Shown here piece after piece: positions 62,612 to 64,000 of a stretch of 64,000 bases of DNA. The DNA is taken from contig JAFSVU010000050.1 of the NCBI GenBank assembly GCA_017444825.1, forward strand, positions 1 through 64,000. Direction: 5' to 3'. A model generated the notes under the pieces. The model made no database searches. It was not told the origin of the DNA and worked only from the letters and a program-made list of their open reading frames with translations. The stretch's first letter is position 1. The number at the start of each line of letters is the position of its first letter. The DNA is from Clostridia bacterium (GTDB taxonomy: Bacteria > Bacillota > Clostridia > UBA1212). Position numbers and translations under genes: made by a program.

Positions 62612-63193
62612 TTATTCCTCCTCATCTTCAAAAACTACGTTGTCTATCTCATATTCAAGATCCCCGGCAAGCGTTGCACTGCCGCCCCCACTTGAATTCT
62701 GTTGCCAGTTTGCCCTGGTAATGCCTGCATAACCCGCCGATTCTTCGTTATACGACAAGGTCACTTCCTGCATTGCCCGGTATTCAAACTCCTCATCGAG
62801 CACTTGAGTGAGATCTCTCAAGCCAACCTCGATGCTCATGCCTATGTTTTGTGCTTGGAACTTTGCCTGAGCGTAAGGCGACATAATAAAATTTACGAAG
62901 TCGCTCAGATCTTCCGTCGCCGTGTTCTCGTAGTACGTTCCCCCCGTCACCGAGACCGCCTTGCCCTTTGTGTAAAGATTGACGTCGATGGAAATCCGGC
63001 AGGGAATGTATTTAGTAAAGTCGTTTCCCTCAATAATGCCGTCCCTGGCACGAATGATATCGCCGGTCTGAAGCGTCACGAAGGGAAGCGTCGGCCTCAC
63101 CGCCGTGGGAACTGCGCCCCAAACGACCGTTGCCCCGGTGAAGTATTCTTTCACGAGATTATAAAAGAATGTTTTTACTTGCCCGACAGTCAT
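62612..63193 (-). CDS. Neck/tail terminator protein, LIC_12616-like
   Basis: The 193-residue product has a TPLPFVTLQTGDI-like block (RPTLPFVTLQTGDI), an RISIDVNLYTKG segment and an acidic tail, as in the LIC_12616 family of neck or tail-terminator proteins. Its place just before the sheath gene fits. It overlaps the next upstream gene by four bases. Confidence 0.7.
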   Translation of the reverse strand: MTVGQVKTFFYNLVKEYFTGATVVWGAVPTAVRPTLPFVTLQTGDIIRARDGIIEGNDFTKYIPCRISIDVNLYTKGKAVSVTGGTYYENTATEDLSDFVNFIMSPYAQAKFQAQNIGMSIEVGLRDLTQVLDEEFEYRAMQEVTLSYNEESAGYAGITRANWQQNSSGGGSATLAGDLEYEIDNVVFEDEEE

Positions 63194-63534
63194 TTAACCA
63201 CCCCCTCCGGAATTCTTATCCAGGTGCATGTGTAATGCGCTATCGGAGTATGCTCGTACATCATGGATGAATCGCATTCGTACCATGAATCGCCAAAAAA
63301 AAGACGGTCAGCACGCTGTCCTGTTTCCACGTTTTCTGTGAATAAGGCGGCATCGCCATAACTCGTAAGGCGTTGCACCCGGCGCTTTCCGTCTGTGTCT
63401 ATCGTTGCCGCATTCATATCAGGCTGAACGTCAAGCAACACCGTTAATTCTTCGTAGGATGCTACCGGATAACCATTTACGATCGTCTGTCCGCTGAATC
63501 GGCGCAAGGTGTAATTTTTACGCCATATATTCAT
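63190..63534 (-). CDS. Head-tail joining protein
   Basis: The 114-residue product is beta-rich (VLLDVQPDMN, RVQRLTSYGDAALF) and lies between a gp10-like gene and the neck terminator, so a head-completion or adaptor role is likely. No precise family. GGGGGTGCG lies before the ATG. Confidence 0.6.
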   Translation of the reverse strand: MNIWRKNYTLRRFSGQTIVNGYPVASYEELTVLLDVQPDMNAATIDTDGKRRVQRLTSYGDAALFTENVETGQRADRLFFGDSWYECDSSMMYEHTPIAHYTCTWIRIPEGVVK

Positions 63535-63548
63535 TCACGCACCCCCTT

Positions 63549-64000
63549 CTATGTTATTGACTCATTATCAAACTGCTCTGCATTGTCTTTCGTCATAATC
63601 TGGTAATGAACGCTCTGTCTCATCCGTCCGGTGTCAATGAGCGGCTTGTCGCTGCCCTTCATTGCAATCGTGTAAGGCGAATTCGGGACAAACTTGCCGT
63701 CCCTGATCTTCTTTTGAATGAGACCTTTTTGGAAATTTCCGAGCATAGACAGAAGCTGAAAAACATCTATCTTAAGCATGGCGAATTGTTTGAAGAAAGC
63801 CGCCACTCGCTTAGTAATGAGATCCTTGTTTTCATCAACCGACATTCTCAAGAAAGGTCTTGAAGGGCTGTGCACCGTTCCGAGCTCGTTCCACATTGCG
63901 ACATCCAAGAGATCTACTCTTCTGTCACTTCGTGACTCTCCCGGCGCATGCACAGCCCCCGGCCTGGCCTTCTCTCCCTTGGTATCGGGAGCCATCATTG
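63549..64000 (-). CDS. Head-tail morphogenesis protein, probably cut by the window edge
   Basis: The visible 149 residues include an N-terminal charged part and a block with NELGTVHSPSRPFLRM, typical of HK97-gp10-like/virion morphogenesis proteins, then helices. An ATG exists at 63998, but the frame is open to the edge, so the true start is probably outside. Confidence 0.65.
   Translation of the reverse strand, partial: MMAPDTKGEKARPGAVHAPGESRSDRRVDLLDVAMWNELGTVHSPSRPFLRMSVDENKDLITKRVAAFFKQFAMLKIDVFQLLSMLGNFQKGLIQKKIRDGKFVPNSPYTIAMKGSDKPLIDTGRMRQSVHYQIMTKDNAEQFDNESIT

Larger units (their letters stand above)
41977..64000 (-). mobile_element. Myovirus-type prophage, right edge outside the window
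   Basis: From the tRNA-Arg to the window edge, all assignable genes are phage-related. They include tail sheath, tail tube, tape measure, baseplate J, hub, endolysin, holin, a DGR and small accessory genes, nearly all on the minus strand with short overlaps. The host word RCCAATG drops to near random here and several stretches are AT-rich. The left border next to tRNA-Arg is inferred; no att repeat can be confirmed because the other end is not in view. Integrase, terminase, portal and capsid genes are missing from the window and should lie to the right. Confidence 0.85.

Overview
The window looks like the chromosome of a Gram-positive member of the Clostridia (Bacillota), probably a gut or other anaerobic species, with a contractile-tailed (myovirus-type) prophage filling the last third. 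The evidence is a ribonuclease J gene, a DNA polymerase I that has lost its proofreading motif, a cobalamin riboswitch in front of a DUF4430 lipoprotein, AGGAGG-type ribosome binding sites, consensus sigma-A promoters and roughly 50% GC outside the prophage. The genus cannot be settled from this sequence alone.

Host part, about 1-41,980. It opens with 480 bases of non-coding DNA made of hairpins and copies of the 3' end of a tRNA, next to a complete tRNA-Ala(GGC). Most genes then run on the minus strand. These are an AlkD-type repair protein; an SGNH/MBOAT pair likely to O-acylate a surface polymer; three cyclic-di-GMP genes (two GGDEF, one EAL); an RlmD-type rRNA methyltransferase; an ABC exporter with an unknown membrane protein and a MOP-family flippase; coaE; polA; and a short cell-wall cluster (ftsW, mraY, murF). 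Then come ribonuclease J and a CPBP membrane protease (plus strand), the B12-riboswitch lipoprotein, trmB, a membrane protein with choice-of-anchor A and leucine-rich repeat parts, a HAD phosphatase, a GH2 beta-galactosidase, xseA, nusB, lon, murC, an MreB homologue, and the NAD(P)HX repair enzyme. tRNA-Arg(CCG) marks the border with the prophage.

Prophage, about 42,000 to beyond 64,000, almost all on the minus strand. Read in transcription order from the right edge, it gives head-tail joining proteins, tail sheath (DUF3383), tail tube (DUF3277), a tail assembly chaperone with a -1 frameshift site, tape measure, hub, baseplate proteins, tail-fibre-like proteins, then a diversity-generating retroelement (DGR), then endolysin and holins ending in a terminator near 45,620. 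A second minus-strand operon of small accessory genes (DUF3846, DUF4314, DUF932 and unknowns) lies at 42.1-44.9 kb behind its own consensus promoter. No integrase, terminase or capsid gene lies inside the window.

The most interesting system is the DGR at 49.1-51.9 kb. It has a reverse transcriptase, a template repeat (TR), and a variable repeat (VR) forming the C-terminus of a tail-fibre-like protein. Every one of the 12 TR/VR differences in the 94-base core is at a template adenine. A third copy of the repeat lies between TR and VR in a perfect 184-base-period array. It too is changed mainly at adenines (18 of 20 differences), yet it sits beyond the stop codon of the target gene and out of its frame. 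This orphan variable repeat may be a by-product of TR-VR recombination or a silent reserve cassette.

Other points are a chromosome-wide excess of the word RCCAATG that nearly vanishes in the prophage, a dispersed repeat seen twice downstream of stop codons, a possible small RNA in the prophage, and two short overlapping ORFs near the DGR.
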